From: Acetobacterium woodii
Lineage (GTDB): Bacteria > Bacillota > Clostridia > Eubacteriales > Eubacteriaceae
Reading direction: 5' to 3'
NCBI GenBank assembly: GCA_016213825.1
Contig: JACQZP010000031.1
Location: 62,001-126,000, forward strand
DNA: 64,000 nt
In this document: piece after piece, positions 36,114 to 44,537 of the stretch
How the letters are laid out: every line of letters starts with the position of its first letter
Position numbering within the stretch: position 1 is the first letter of the stretch
The notes under the pieces: generated by a model
Seen by the model: the letters and a program-made list of their open reading frames with translations, nothing else
Database searches by the model: none
Told to the model about the DNA's origin: nothing
Translations under genes and position numbers: made by a program

Positions 36114-36163
36114 AAAACCAAATTGTCTCAATTTGTCTTTTGGCAGATTGGGACGATTTTTTT
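36114..36163 (+). terminator. Terminator of the lipoprotein gene
   Basis: Arms 36121-36134 and 36145-36158 pair with G-U positions, and T7 follows directly. Confidence 0.75.
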
Positions 36164-36255
36164 GATAGCACCGTTACTATTGCATCTTTTCAAATTTGTT
36201 GGTATAGTAAGAAAAATAAATTATGGTGAAATGATAAAATTTGAGGAGTTGGGAA

Positions 36256-37302
36256 ATGATAACGATAAGCGCGACAATCATATTAGTTTTAGTCATTTTA
36301 ATTGGGCTTGTTTTTGCATTGACAAATGGCCTTCATGATGCCAGCTCAGTGGTGGCAACCTTTATCAATTGTGGAGCCGCCAGTCCTAAACAAGCCATCG
36401 CCGTGGCATCTTGCTTTGGTTTGGTGGGGGCGGTAATTGGCGGGAACCTGGTAGCCGATGCTATATCCGGGTTAATTGATCTGCCAACCGATACGGCTTT
36501 GCTAAGCATCCTTTTCGCGGCCGTTTTTGGAGCGACCTTATGGAATTTAATTACCTGGAAATTAGGACTACCTTCCAGCTCTACTCATGCACTAATTGGC
36601 GGGATCATTGGCGCCGTGATTGTATCATCTGGTTATCAACATATTTTGTGGGGGTGGTCGGAATTGATTGGCGAGAATCACCAAATCACCGGGATTGTAA
36701 AAGTGATCATGGCCTTGTTTTTATCGCCATTCATCGGTTTTATAATTGCGTTCTTTCTGGAAAAAATGACAAAACTGCTATTGCGAAACGCCAAGGTTTC
36801 CATTAATAGTAAGATTAATAAAATACAGTGGTTGATCGTGGCGGGTCTTTCATATAGCCACGGATCCAATGACACCCAAAAAATTATCGGGCTATTCACC
36901 TTGGCTTTGGCAGCCTGGAGTGGAACGGCTGTCCACGCGGCCCCGTTGTGGGTTCGGGGTAGTGGGGGGATCGTCATGTTCATGGGCACTTTACTGGGGG
37001 GGTGGAGTATCATGAAGACTCTGGGACGAGGTATTTTCGATATTAAACCACTGCATAGTTTAAATTCTCAATTGGCCTCGGTGAGTTCGATTTTGGGAGC
37101 TAACCTTATTGGCGCACCGGTTTCGACAACACATGTGGTCGTCGGCGGGATTATGGGTGTTGGCGCCGGCGATGAATATAAAATGGTCCATTGGGGAATT
37201 GTCAAAGAAATTTTGGTGGCATGGTGCATCACCATTCCGTTATCCGCTTTGGTTTCCGCCGTGATCTATGCCATAACAACGATTATTTTTAATGTGATTT
37301 AG
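36256..37302 (+). CDS. pit: PiT-family inorganic phosphate transporter
   Basis: A 348-residue membrane permease of the PiT family, cation-coupled phosphate importers. The two inverted signature repeats are visible: GLVFALTNGLHDASSVVATFI near residue 15 and GLSYSHGSNDTQKIIGLF near 200, and the GxPxSSTHAL and GAPVSTTHVVVGG repeats are intact. GAGGAG at 36243-36248 supports the ATG at 36256 rather than the TTG at 36241. It is followed 15 bases later by a DUF47 protein, the usual Pit accessory partner, forming a two-gene operon. Sulfate is a rarer alternative substrate in this family. Confidence 0.92.
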   Translation: MITISATIILVLVILIGLVFALTNGLHDASSVVATFINCGAASPKQAIAVASCFGLVGAVIGGNLVADAISGLIDLPTDTALLSILFAAVFGATLWNLITWKLGLPSSSTHALIGGIIGAVIVSSGYQHILWGWSELIGENHQITGIVKVIMALFLSPFIGFIIAFFLEKMTKLLLRNAKVSINSKINKIQWLIVAGLSYSHGSNDTQKIIGLFTLALAAWSGTAVHAAPLWVRGSGGIVMFMGTLLGGWSIMKTLGRGIFDIKPLHSLNSQLASVSSILGANLIGAPVSTTHVVVGGIMGVGAGDEYKMVHWGIVKEILVAWCITIPLSALVSAVIYAITTIIFNVI

Positions 37303-37317
37303 AGAGTGAGAAAAGTG

Positions 37318-37941
37318 ATGGAAAAAAGAAATATTATTGACCGTATTTTTCCAATAAAATACCATTTTCATCGGATGCTTATTATGCAGGCGCAAAGTAA
37401 TGCTTTAGGTGTTATGGCATTATGTAATTGGTTGAAAAGCGGATCCGAAGAGGATAGTGAAGCAGTAACCAAACATGTTAAAGAAGCTGATGAAACGCGG
37501 ATGGAAATGGAAAAAAATCTGACGGAAGCATTTGTAACGCCTTACGATCGTGGCGACATCTATTCCATATCGGTGGGGATGAATCGGGTTTTAAAATATG
37601 CCCAATCAACCCTGGTCTCGATGAAGGCTTTTGACGTGAACGCCAATGATACAATCATTGACATGGTCGAACAATTAAATTTAGGGGTGGAAGTCTTTGC
37701 CGAAGCTATCGGTGATTTAAAAAAGAATCATAATAAGTCAGAAGATGCCGTTGTTAAAATGCGAGAAACCCACCAAAAGATAGAGGGATTTTATATTGAG
37801 GGGATGTCTTCTTTGTTTTTAGGTGGAGATTCTATGGATGCTCTTAAAAAGCGGGAGGTTTATCATCATATTAAAGATGCCTCAACAAACCTTGAGGAAA
37901 CGGTCGATGTGCTTCATCGGATCATTGTTCGGTTGACTTAG
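37318..37941 (+). CDS. DUF47 (PhoU-like) Pit accessory protein
   Basis: A 207-residue all-helical cytoplasmic protein of the DUF47/PhoU-like family, found next to PiT transporters in many bacteria and thought to regulate them. Helical heptads dominate (EADETRMEMEKNLTEAF, the common AFVTPYDRGDIY segment near residue 68, and EVYHHIKDASTNLEETVDV near the end). AFVTPYDREDIY is the hallmark sequence. A GTG at 37306 is an alternative start, but the ATG at 37318 better fits the family's N-terminus. It ends before a long G-U-rich hairpin. Confidence 0.9.
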   Translation: MEKRNIIDRIFPIKYHFHRMLIMQAQSNALGVMALCNWLKSGSEEDSEAVTKHVKEADETRMEMEKNLTEAFVTPYDRGDIYSISVGMNRVLKYAQSTLVSMKAFDVNANDTIIDMVEQLNLGVEVFAEAIGDLKKNHNKSEDAVVKMRETHQKIEGFYIEGMSSLFLGGDSMDALKKREVYHHIKDASTNLEETVDVLHRIIVRLT

Positions 37942-37973
37942 GTGAGTTTGTAAATATGAAAAATCGGAACACT

Positions 37974-38009
37974 ACTAAGAAAAGTCTATGGTTATAGGCT
38001 CTTTTTAGT
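37974..38009 (+). terminator. Terminator of the pit-DUF47 operon
   Basis: A 16-base stem with G-U pairs and one mismatch (37974-37989 with 37994-38009) contains a T5 run in its right arm. Confidence 0.65.
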
Positions 38010-38122
38010 TGGCTTACCTTTCAATAGTGTAAGGTGCTTCAAGAATACTGTAAGGCTAATCGATGGCAGCTAAAAAAATGGAGTGATAGAATTAGTTTAA
38101 AGTAAATTATTGGAGGCGTTTT

Positions 38123-38890
38123 ATGACAGTATTAAAAGTAAGTGATGTTAGAAAAGTATATGGTTCAAAACAGGGCGGCAGTGTATCAACGGCACTGAAT
38201 GGCGTGAGCTTTGAGATTGAGAAGGGAGAATTCGTTGGAATTATGGGGCCGTCAGGAGCAGGGAAATCGACCCTGCTAAATGTAATTGCGACCATCGATA
38301 CGGTTACGGCGGGAGAAATTTCCATTGGTGGGCAGGATATTTGCGGCATAAAGGAACCGGAGCTTTCAGATTTTCGCAGGAGCAAACTGGGCTTTATCTT
38401 TCAGGATTATAACCTGTTGGATACCTTGACCTTAAAGGAAAATATCGCCTTACCCTTGATTTTATCTAAAAAAAATCTCCAAGAAATTGAGCAGACCGTT
38501 AATCATGTCGCCATGGAACTGGGTATTGAAAACTTTTTAAGTAAGTATCCCTATGAAGTATCCGGTGGTCAAAAACAACGGGCATCTGCGGCCAGAGCGA
38601 TGGTTAATGCTCCGGAACTGGTACTGGCAGATGAGCCAACCGGGGCTCTGGATTCCAAATCGTCAAAAGATCTGCTACAATGCATGCAACGATTGAATGA
38701 AAAAAATCAGGCGACGATTATGCTGGTAACCCATGACGCCTTTGCGGCAAGTTTCTGCAAGCGAATTATTTTTATCAAGGATGGCGTCTTGTTTATGGAA
38801 ATATTCAACACCAGCACCAGGAAGGAATTTTTTGACAAGATTCTAAAAGTCCTGTCTTCGTTAGGAGGCGATAACAGTGAACTTTTTTAG
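38123..38890 (+). CDS. bceA: ABC transporter ATP-binding protein, BceA type
   Basis: A 255-residue ATPase with Walker A GPSGAGKST near residue 42, the signature VSGGQKQR and Walker B LVLADEPTGALD. It is the first gene of a four-gene set (ATPase, FtsX-like permease, OmpR response regulator, short intramembrane-sensing kinase) that is diagnostic of Bce-type antimicrobial-peptide resistance modules. The transporter both removes the peptide from its lipid II-cycle target and signals its own activity to the kinase. TTGGAGG lies upstream of the ATG. Its end overlaps the permease gene by 14 bases. The peptide recognised cannot be deduced. I use the symbol for the family type. Confidence 0.9.
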   Translation: MTVLKVSDVRKVYGSKQGGSVSTALNGVSFEIEKGEFVGIMGPSGAGKSTLLNVIATIDTVTAGEISIGGQDICGIKEPELSDFRRSKLGFIFQDYNLLDTLTLKENIALPLILSKKNLQEIEQTVNHVAMELGIENFLSKYPYEVSGGQKQRASAARAMVNAPELVLADEPTGALDSKSSKDLLQCMQRLNEKNQATIMLVTHDAFAASFCKRIIFIKDGVLFMEIFNTSTRKEFFDKILKVLSSLGGDNSELF

Positions 38891-40895
38891 TCTTGCCATC
38901 AATAATATCAAAAAGAAATTTGGCAGTTATTTAATCTATTTAATCAGCACCATCTTTGCAGTGACCATTTTTAGCATCTTCTGCTCAATTTATTTTAATC
39001 CGCAGTTTTCCGGGTATCGGTTTGGAGCCGGCAAGATTACCGTTTTGTTTAGAGCGGCAGCTATTGCGATTGTAATATTTTCTTCGGTCTTTGTACTGTA
39101 TTCCAATAAGTTTTTTGTCAAAACAAGAAAAAAAGAAATCGCTATTTATTCGCTGGTGGGCATGAAAAAAAGTCAGATTGGCCGGATGATGTTTTATGAA
39201 AATATCATCATGGGACTGATTGCCACAGTTTGCGGGACGATTCTAGGAATTGTATTTTCACGCTTTTTTTCGATGATCTTATTAAATCTGATGGCCGATG
39301 GAACGGCGGTGACCTTTTCAGTTCAATGGCAGGCAGTTATCACAACGGTGGTGGCATTTCTGATTTTGTTCATGATCAGTTCGCTTAATGCTTATGGAAT
39401 TATTTACCGCTATAAACTGATCGAGTTATTATCCGCAAATAAAGAAAGTGAAAAACTGCCCAAATATTCGGTAATAGGTGGGATATTGGCAATTGTGCTG
39501 ATTATCCTGGGTTACACAATCGCCATGGTCATGAATGTCAATGAAGGGGGATTTCATCTGATGATCCCGGCGCTAATTATTTTAGTTTGCATTGTCATCG
39601 GAACATTACTGTTATTTAAAAATTTTATTCCCATGGCCATGTTGGCGCTGAAAAAAAACAGAGCCTTTTATTACAAAACAGAAAATATTATCAGTGTATC
39701 CCAGATTGTGTATCGGATTAAGGCCAATTCTAAAATGCTGAGCTTTATTGCCATTACTTGTGCCATTACAATCACGATGATGAGCGCAACATTCTCGATG
39801 TACCGCGCTTTGTCCAATCTGGTACCTTACTACTCGCCATTTTCATATATGGTTAAAAATGTCGATGATCAACAGTTTAATGGGATGCTTGAAGTGATCC
39901 AGCAGACCGGTGAAGTTAAGGTGACGGCCACCAATCAGTTTGAAATCATAAAAACACAGCTTCAGAATGATGGTTACTCAACTGAAACCGAGAACAACCC
40001 AGGAATGACGGTTGATGGGTATATTATGTCGCAAAGCACCTATCAGTCAATCATTAAGGATACCAAAGTTGAAACCGGCACGTTTAACAATTCAAAAACA
40101 GATTTCAATATGGATTTAAAAGATGGCGAAGGTTATTTTATTGATGGGAATACCAAAAAGGATTACTGTGAAAATCTAACTGGTCGTGCCATGAATTTGC
40201 AATTTTCAAATGAAACCGACGCTTATAATATTGTTGGAGTTTCCTTGCATAAATACATTGGCTTTTTGGATTTGTATTTAAGACCAACGATGGTATTAAG
40301 CGATGCGGACTACAATAAATATCGGGAGCAGGCTGGAGCAGACGATGTGCTGAACTTTACCGGCATCATGTTTGATAATCCGGCCGGATCAGAAAATACA
40401 GTGGCGGCCTTAAACAAAATCGTTCCAGAGAATACCCATTCCAGCAGTACCCTAGGCATTGCCAATCTGAGTTATATTGGGGTCTACAAATCGATCTTTT
40501 CGCTGTACGGTGCTTATGTATTTATTGGATTATTTATTGGTATCTTGTTCTTACTTGCTTCGGGGAGCATCATGTATTATAAACAAATTATTGAGGCGCA
40601 GGAGGAAGTGAGCCGCTATGACATCCTCAAGAAAATCGGGATGAGCAGGGATGAGATAAAAAAATCGATTACCAGACAACTGGCGATTGTGTTTGGATTG
40701 TCGTTAACAGTTGGGCTGCTGCATTCTGCTTTTGCCTTATTAACTTACAACCGAACCATGGATCTGGCTGGAAAAGAGATGCCAACGATGATTAATGCCG
40801 GCATTATTGTGGGGATCTACATGATCATCTATTGTTTTTTCTATTTTTTATCGGTTAATAGTTATATGCGCATTGCCTGGGGTCGGAAAAAATAA
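38877..40895 (+). CDS. bceB: ABC transporter permease, BceB type (FtsX-like)
   Basis: A 672-residue permease with the ten-helix plan of the BceB family: helix 1 at about 15-40, three around 55-180, two around 190-250, helices near 285-305 and three at the C-terminus. A large extracellular domain of roughly 220 residues lies at about 310-535, between helices seven and eight, and is the peptide-sensing part in characterised members. FtsX-like motifs are seen at KKKEIAIYSLVGMKKSQIGRM and YDILKKIGMSRDEIKK. It starts with GTG at 38877, preceded by TTAGGAGG inside the ATPase gene. Confidence 0.9.
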   Translation: MNFFSLAINNIKKKFGSYLIYLISTIFAVTIFSIFCSIYFNPQFSGYRFGAGKITVLFRAAAIAIVIFSSVFVLYSNKFFVKTRKKEIAIYSLVGMKKSQIGRMMFYENIIMGLIATVCGTILGIVFSRFFSMILLNLMADGTAVTFSVQWQAVITTVVAFLILFMISSLNAYGIIYRYKLIELLSANKESEKLPKYSVIGGILAIVLIILGYTIAMVMNVNEGGFHLMIPALIILVCIVIGTLLLFKNFIPMAMLALKKNRAFYYKTENIISVSQIVYRIKANSKMLSFIAITCAITITMMSATFSMYRALSNLVPYYSPFSYMVKNVDDQQFNGMLEVIQQTGEVKVTATNQFEIIKTQLQNDGYSTETENNPGMTVDGYIMSQSTYQSIIKDTKVETGTFNNSKTDFNMDLKDGEGYFIDGNTKKDYCENLTGRAMNLQFSNETDAYNIVGVSLHKYIGFLDLYLRPTMVLSDADYNKYREQAGADDVLNFTGIMFDNPAGSENTVAALNKIVPENTHSSSTLGIANLSYIGVYKSIFSLYGAYVFIGLFIGILFLLASGSIMYYKQIIEAQEEVSRYDILKKIGMSRDEIKKSITRQLAIVFGLSLTVGLLHSAFALLTYNRTMDLAGKEMPTMINAGIIVGIYMIIYCFFYFLSVNSYMRIAWGRKK

Positions 40896-40956
40896 TTCAT
40901 AATTTGCCACGATTCCGTTATAATGTAATAAGAAAAAGCACTCGTGTTAATGGCCT

Positions 40957-41047
40957 GATTGTCGGCTGGACAATCACTTGTGAAATTTTAATAACAAGCC
41001 TTACTTACTTGCTTCGCTGCTGGTTTCTATGAAACCGGCAGCGAGGC
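40957..41047 (+). repeat. Two hairpins between bceB and bceR
   Basis: GATTGTC/GACAATC (40957-40963 and 40969-40975) and a 17-base stem (41011-41027 with 41031-41047, three G-U positions, TAT loop) occupy the gap. Neither is followed by a T-run. They may modulate transcript stability between transporter and regulator genes. Confidence 0.55.
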
Positions 41048-41098
41048 TCGTTGCGTTATGACAAATAGATTGTGTTATTGATGGAAAGGATGAAATTA

Positions 41099-41770
41099 GT
41101 GTTTAAAATATTGTTGATTGAAGATGATAAAAAAATAGCGGATATTGTGGTGGAAAATCTTGTAAAAGCGGGCTACGACTCCCTTGCAGTCACTGATTTT
41201 TCGGATGTTTTGCCTGAATTTATGGCATTTAAGCCGGATCTGGTATTGTTGGATATTATTTTGCCATTTTACGATGGGTATTATTGGTGCGGGCAAATCA
41301 GACTACTGTCAAAGGTTCCGATTATTTTCATTTCATCCAAAAGCACCGACATGGATATCATCATCGCAACCAATATGGGCGGCGACGATTATCTGGTCAA
41401 GCCCTTTTCCATCGATATTCTGCTGGCCAAGATGGCAGGGCTTTTGCGACGTACCTATTCCTACGATAACACTGAAATGGATATTATTTCCCATCAGGGG
41501 CTTATTTTTAATATTGGCAGTGGGGTGGTGTCCGTCAATGAAAAAAGTGTTAAATTGACAAAAAATGAAGCTCAGATTCTTGGTTTACTATTAAAGAGCC
41601 GCGGCAATACGGTCAGTCGCGAAAGAATCATGCGAAGTCTCTGGAAAGATGCCAGCTTTATTGATGACAATACCCTGACAGTCAATATCACCCGGCTAAG
41701 AAAAAAGCTCAAAGATCTTGGACTTGAAAGCTACATTGAGACCATAAAAAACTTAGGTTATAAGATATGA
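41099..41770 (+). CDS. bceR: OmpR-family response regulator, BceR type
   Basis: A 223-residue response regulator. The receiver has the acidic pair in LIEDDKK, the phosphoacceptor Asp in LVLLDIILP and the Lys in VKPFSIDIL. The C-terminal winged helix ends with TVNITRLRKKLKDLGLESYIETIKNLGY. Start choice: GGAAAGGA at about 41083-41090 fits the GTG at 41099, giving the family's usual MFKILLIEDD start; the TTG at 41072 and the ATG at 41090 would be less well placed. It overlaps the kinase gene by four bases (ATGA). Confidence 0.9.
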   Translation: MFKILLIEDDKKIADIVVENLVKAGYDSLAVTDFSDVLPEFMAFKPDLVLLDIILPFYDGYYWCGQIRLLSKVPIIFISSKSTDMDIIIATNMGGDDYLVKPFSIDILLAKMAGLLRRTYSYDNTEMDIISHQGLIFNIGSGVVSVNEKSVKLTKNEAQILGLLLKSRGNTVSRERIMRSLWKDASFIDDNTLTVNITRLRKKLKDLGLESYIETIKNLGYKI

Positions 41771-42792
41771 CGCTAAAAGATTATTTATGGGATAAAAAAT
41801 ATTTGATTCTGATATATACCATCACGGTTTTGTTTACCGGAACGGTGATATATATCGGCGAATCGGTTGCTGTGAATCAATCAAACGGGTTGTATGTTGT
41901 GGAAGTAGCGCTGCTGTTATTTGCCATCTATTTAGCGGTTGATTTTATCGTTAAGCGTAAGTATTACCAGCGGTTAAAAACAATATCAGATTTGGAGGGC
42001 CTGGACTGGGTAAATTCTCTGCCGATACCAGCGAGCTCAGAACAACGGATTTATAATGAGCTCTTGCAAAAACAATATCAGGCGATTAATAAAAGGTTAA
42101 GTGAACACCAATCAAAAAGCATTGAAAACCGTGAATTCATAACCATGTGGGTTCATGAAATAAAAACCCCCATCGCGGCGTCAAAACTGATCATTGAAAA
42201 CAGTCTGGATCATCCCTCCGAAGAAGTGCTATACAGCATTGAGGATGAGATTGATAAAATTGAAGATTTTGTCCAAATGACACTGTTTTATTCCCGAACC
42301 GATGATTTCGCGACAGACTATCTCATCAACAGCATGAATCTGAAAAAAGTGGTCAATGAATGTATTAAAAGAGAGTTCTCCAGTATTACAAATAAAAAGT
42401 TAAATTTGCAACTGAAAAATCTTGATTTGCAAATTGATTCGGATGAAAAATGGTTGGGCTTTATTATCAAGCAAATCCTCGACAATGCCATCAAATATTC
42501 GGCGGCAAATGGTAAAATCAGTATTTATGCAGAATCGCTTAAAGATGAAGTGGTGTTAATCATTGCAGACGAAGGGGCTGGTATAAAAGAGGAAGACATT
42601 CGACGGGTTTTTGATAAAAATTTTACCGGCGGCAATGGCCGTAAATATGTCACCGCCACCGGAATGGGGCTGTATCTGAGTCAGAAAATCGCCAAAAAAC
42701 TGAGTCATCGGATTACAATTTCGTCTGATTCAGGAAAGGGGACCAGGGTAAGCATCCATTTTCCCCGCTGGAATGATTTCTATGACGTTTAA
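41767..42792 (+). CDS. bceS: Intramembrane-sensing histidine kinase, BceS type
   Basis: A 341-residue kinase with two N-terminal helices (about 13-33 and 42-60) joined by only a few residues, so it has no extracellular sensor, as expected for BceS kinases that read the state of the transporter. The H box is WVHEIKTPIAASKLIIEN, the N box ILDNAIKYS, and the G boxes DEGAGIKEEDI and TGMGLYLSQKIAKKL. The start overlaps the stop of bceR. A strong hairpin follows at 42827-42864. Confidence 0.92.
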   Translation: MTLKDYLWDKKYLILIYTITVLFTGTVIYIGESVAVNQSNGLYVVEVALLLFAIYLAVDFIVKRKYYQRLKTISDLEGLDWVNSLPIPASSEQRIYNELLQKQYQAINKRLSEHQSKSIENREFITMWVHEIKTPIAASKLIIENSLDHPSEEVLYSIEDEIDKIEDFVQMTLFYSRTDDFATDYLINSMNLKKVVNECIKREFSSITNKKLNLQLKNLDLQIDSDEKWLGFIIKQILDNAIKYSAANGKISIYAESLKDEVVLIIADEGAGIKEEDIRRVFDKNFTGGNGRKYVTATGMGLYLSQKIAKKLSHRITISSDSGKGTRVSIHFPRWNDFYDV

Positions 42793-42826
42793 TCTGATTT
42801 CATCGATTAAGCCAGTTTAGGCCAAA

Positions 42827-42864
42827 CAACCCGAAGAAATTACATGGCTAATTTCTTCGGGTTG
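42827..42864. terminator. Hairpin between bceS and the convergent DUF2252 gene
   Basis: A perfect 16-base stem (42827-42842 with 42849-42864) with a six-base loop lies between convergent genes. No long T-run adjoins it, but stem strength and position favour a terminator role. Confidence 0.7.
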
Positions 42865-42913
42865 GAGGCAGTTGCCGATTACAAGCACGCCGTCGGTAAG
42901 CGGTGTTTCATAA

Positions 42914-44263
42914 TTACCGCTTAATGAATTTTTCATAATCCCGATAAACCTGCTTGGTATAGGCGTAACACCAGTTTACAATCATTTGATCAAACAGCGG
43001 AGATTTGCCCATGTACCCGGCGACCCAGTTGGCATTAGGACTTTGGGCATGCGCCCGGGCTAAAAGAAAACCGCAATGGGCAGCATAACGCTTGAAGCCA
43101 TCATCAGTAAGTGCGGCAACTTCAATGGAGCCTTTCATATCCCGAAATTGGCGAACGTAAAAGTCGCGTCCATTTGCCTGGAAATGCCCGAGAAATGGAT
43201 CAGATACAGCCTGGAGTATCTGTTGATATTTGGCAACCCGATAGCCTTGGTTTGTGATGGCAGTAATGGGGTGGGGGGTAGAAAAGTTGGTTTGACTGTA
43301 CCGCGAAATAACAGAGGGGTTCGCTTCTTTAATCTGGAGAACCAGATGACTGGCATTTTCACAGGTTAAGGCAAGGACGTAACAGCGCGTCCCGACGCTG
43401 CCAACACCAACAACTCGGCGGGCAGCATCCGTTAAAATATGCTGAGATAATAACAGTGCGATATCCGGTCGGACTGTTTTTTTATATTGTTCAAAAGCAT
43501 CTTCAACCTGATGAACCAGTTCCGGCTCCAGATGGGTGAGTACCGGTGGGTCTTCCACAAAAAGTTGGCGGCCATATGCATCGGCTTGGGTGAATTTATC
43601 AATCACCTGGGTAGAGGTTCGTCTTTTGGCATTTTTGGTTATTTTTTTAAATGAGCTTTTCGTGGGTTTGGGCATATCTTTGAGCAGTTTTTCATCATCG
43701 ATACTGACGTAATAACGATCCAATGAGCTCAGTTTTAAGATGTCCCGCAGACCAGTGCGATAATGATGGGCAGTTACCAGGGCGGCATCCTGGATTTGGT
43801 CGCTCCGTAGCTGTAGATCTTCGCCGCAGAGAATCACGCTGGTGACTAAACGCTTGAGATCCCACTCCCAGGGCCCAGGTGCGGCTTCATCAAAATCATT
43901 GAGATCAAAAACAAGGCGACGTTCAGGCGAAGCATAAAGTCCAAAGTTATTAAGGTGGGCATCGCCACAGATAATCAGCTGATGACCGGTGATAGGTTGT
44001 TTGGACAAATCATGGGCCATCAGTAGAGCCGATCCCCGATAAAAGGTAAAAGGTGAAGTTGACATTCTTTCTCTTCTCAAATCGATTAGATCAGGAAGAC
44101 GGTTAGTATTTTGAGATTCGATGAGTGCAACCAGATCGCGGTTAACTGGAGACAGTGTGGCCTGGGCGGAAAAAGGGATCGTTTTTCGAGCTTCTTTGCC
44201 TTTTTCCCGTTGGGCTTTGGCAGTCGGAATTAGCTGATTTTTATTTAAACCATAGAGAATCAT
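42914..44263 (-). CDS. DUF2252 family protein, copy 2
   Basis: A 449-residue DUF2252 protein, collinear from start to end with the one at 18861-20210 and of exactly the same length. Shared motifs are FTFYRGSA, LIICGDAHLNNFG, NDFDEAAPGPWEWDLKRLVTS and ARRVVGVGSVGT. The kinase-like fold suggests phosphotransfer or nucleotide binding, but no activity is known. GGAGG precedes the ATG. It is transcribed alone and convergent with the bce module, so linkage does not suggest a function. The copies are diverged enough, mainly in the N-terminal 40 and central 50 residues, to be old paralogues. Confidence 0.88.
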   Translation of the reverse strand: MILYGLNKNQLIPTAKAQREKGKEARKTIPFSAQATLSPVNRDLVALIESQNTNRLPDLIDLRRERMSTSPFTFYRGSALLMAHDLSKQPITGHQLIICGDAHLNNFGLYASPERRLVFDLNDFDEAAPGPWEWDLKRLVTSVILCGEDLQLRSDQIQDAALVTAHHYRTGLRDILKLSSLDRYYVSIDDEKLLKDMPKPTKSSFKKITKNAKRRTSTQVIDKFTQADAYGRQLFVEDPPVLTHLEPELVHQVEDAFEQYKKTVRPDIALLLSQHILTDAARRVVGVGSVGTRCYVLALTCENASHLVLQIKEANPSVISRYSQTNFSTPHPITAITNQGYRVAKYQQILQAVSDPFLGHFQANGRDFYVRQFRDMKGSIEVAALTDDGFKRYAAHCGFLLARAHAQSPNANWVAGYMGKSPLFDQMIVNWCYAYTKQVYRDYEKFIKR

Positions 44264-44537
44264 AGTAACACCTCCGCTAGATTAATATGATGTTAACAAA
44301 AATTATTGAATTTGTATAGCAATATGAAAGAATTTTGAACTGCTCAAAAAAACAATATCAGTTTGTTTGAAAAACAAAATTAAAATCTTTAAGCATTGAC
44401 TGAAATAATAGCAGAATATAATTATTTTGTGTTATAGTATTAAATCCCAATTGAAAAGGGTATTATAAAAGTAAAGGATTACACCATGAATGAAAAAGTT
44501 GCTAAAGACAAGACACGCAGTACTGAGGGAGGACATC

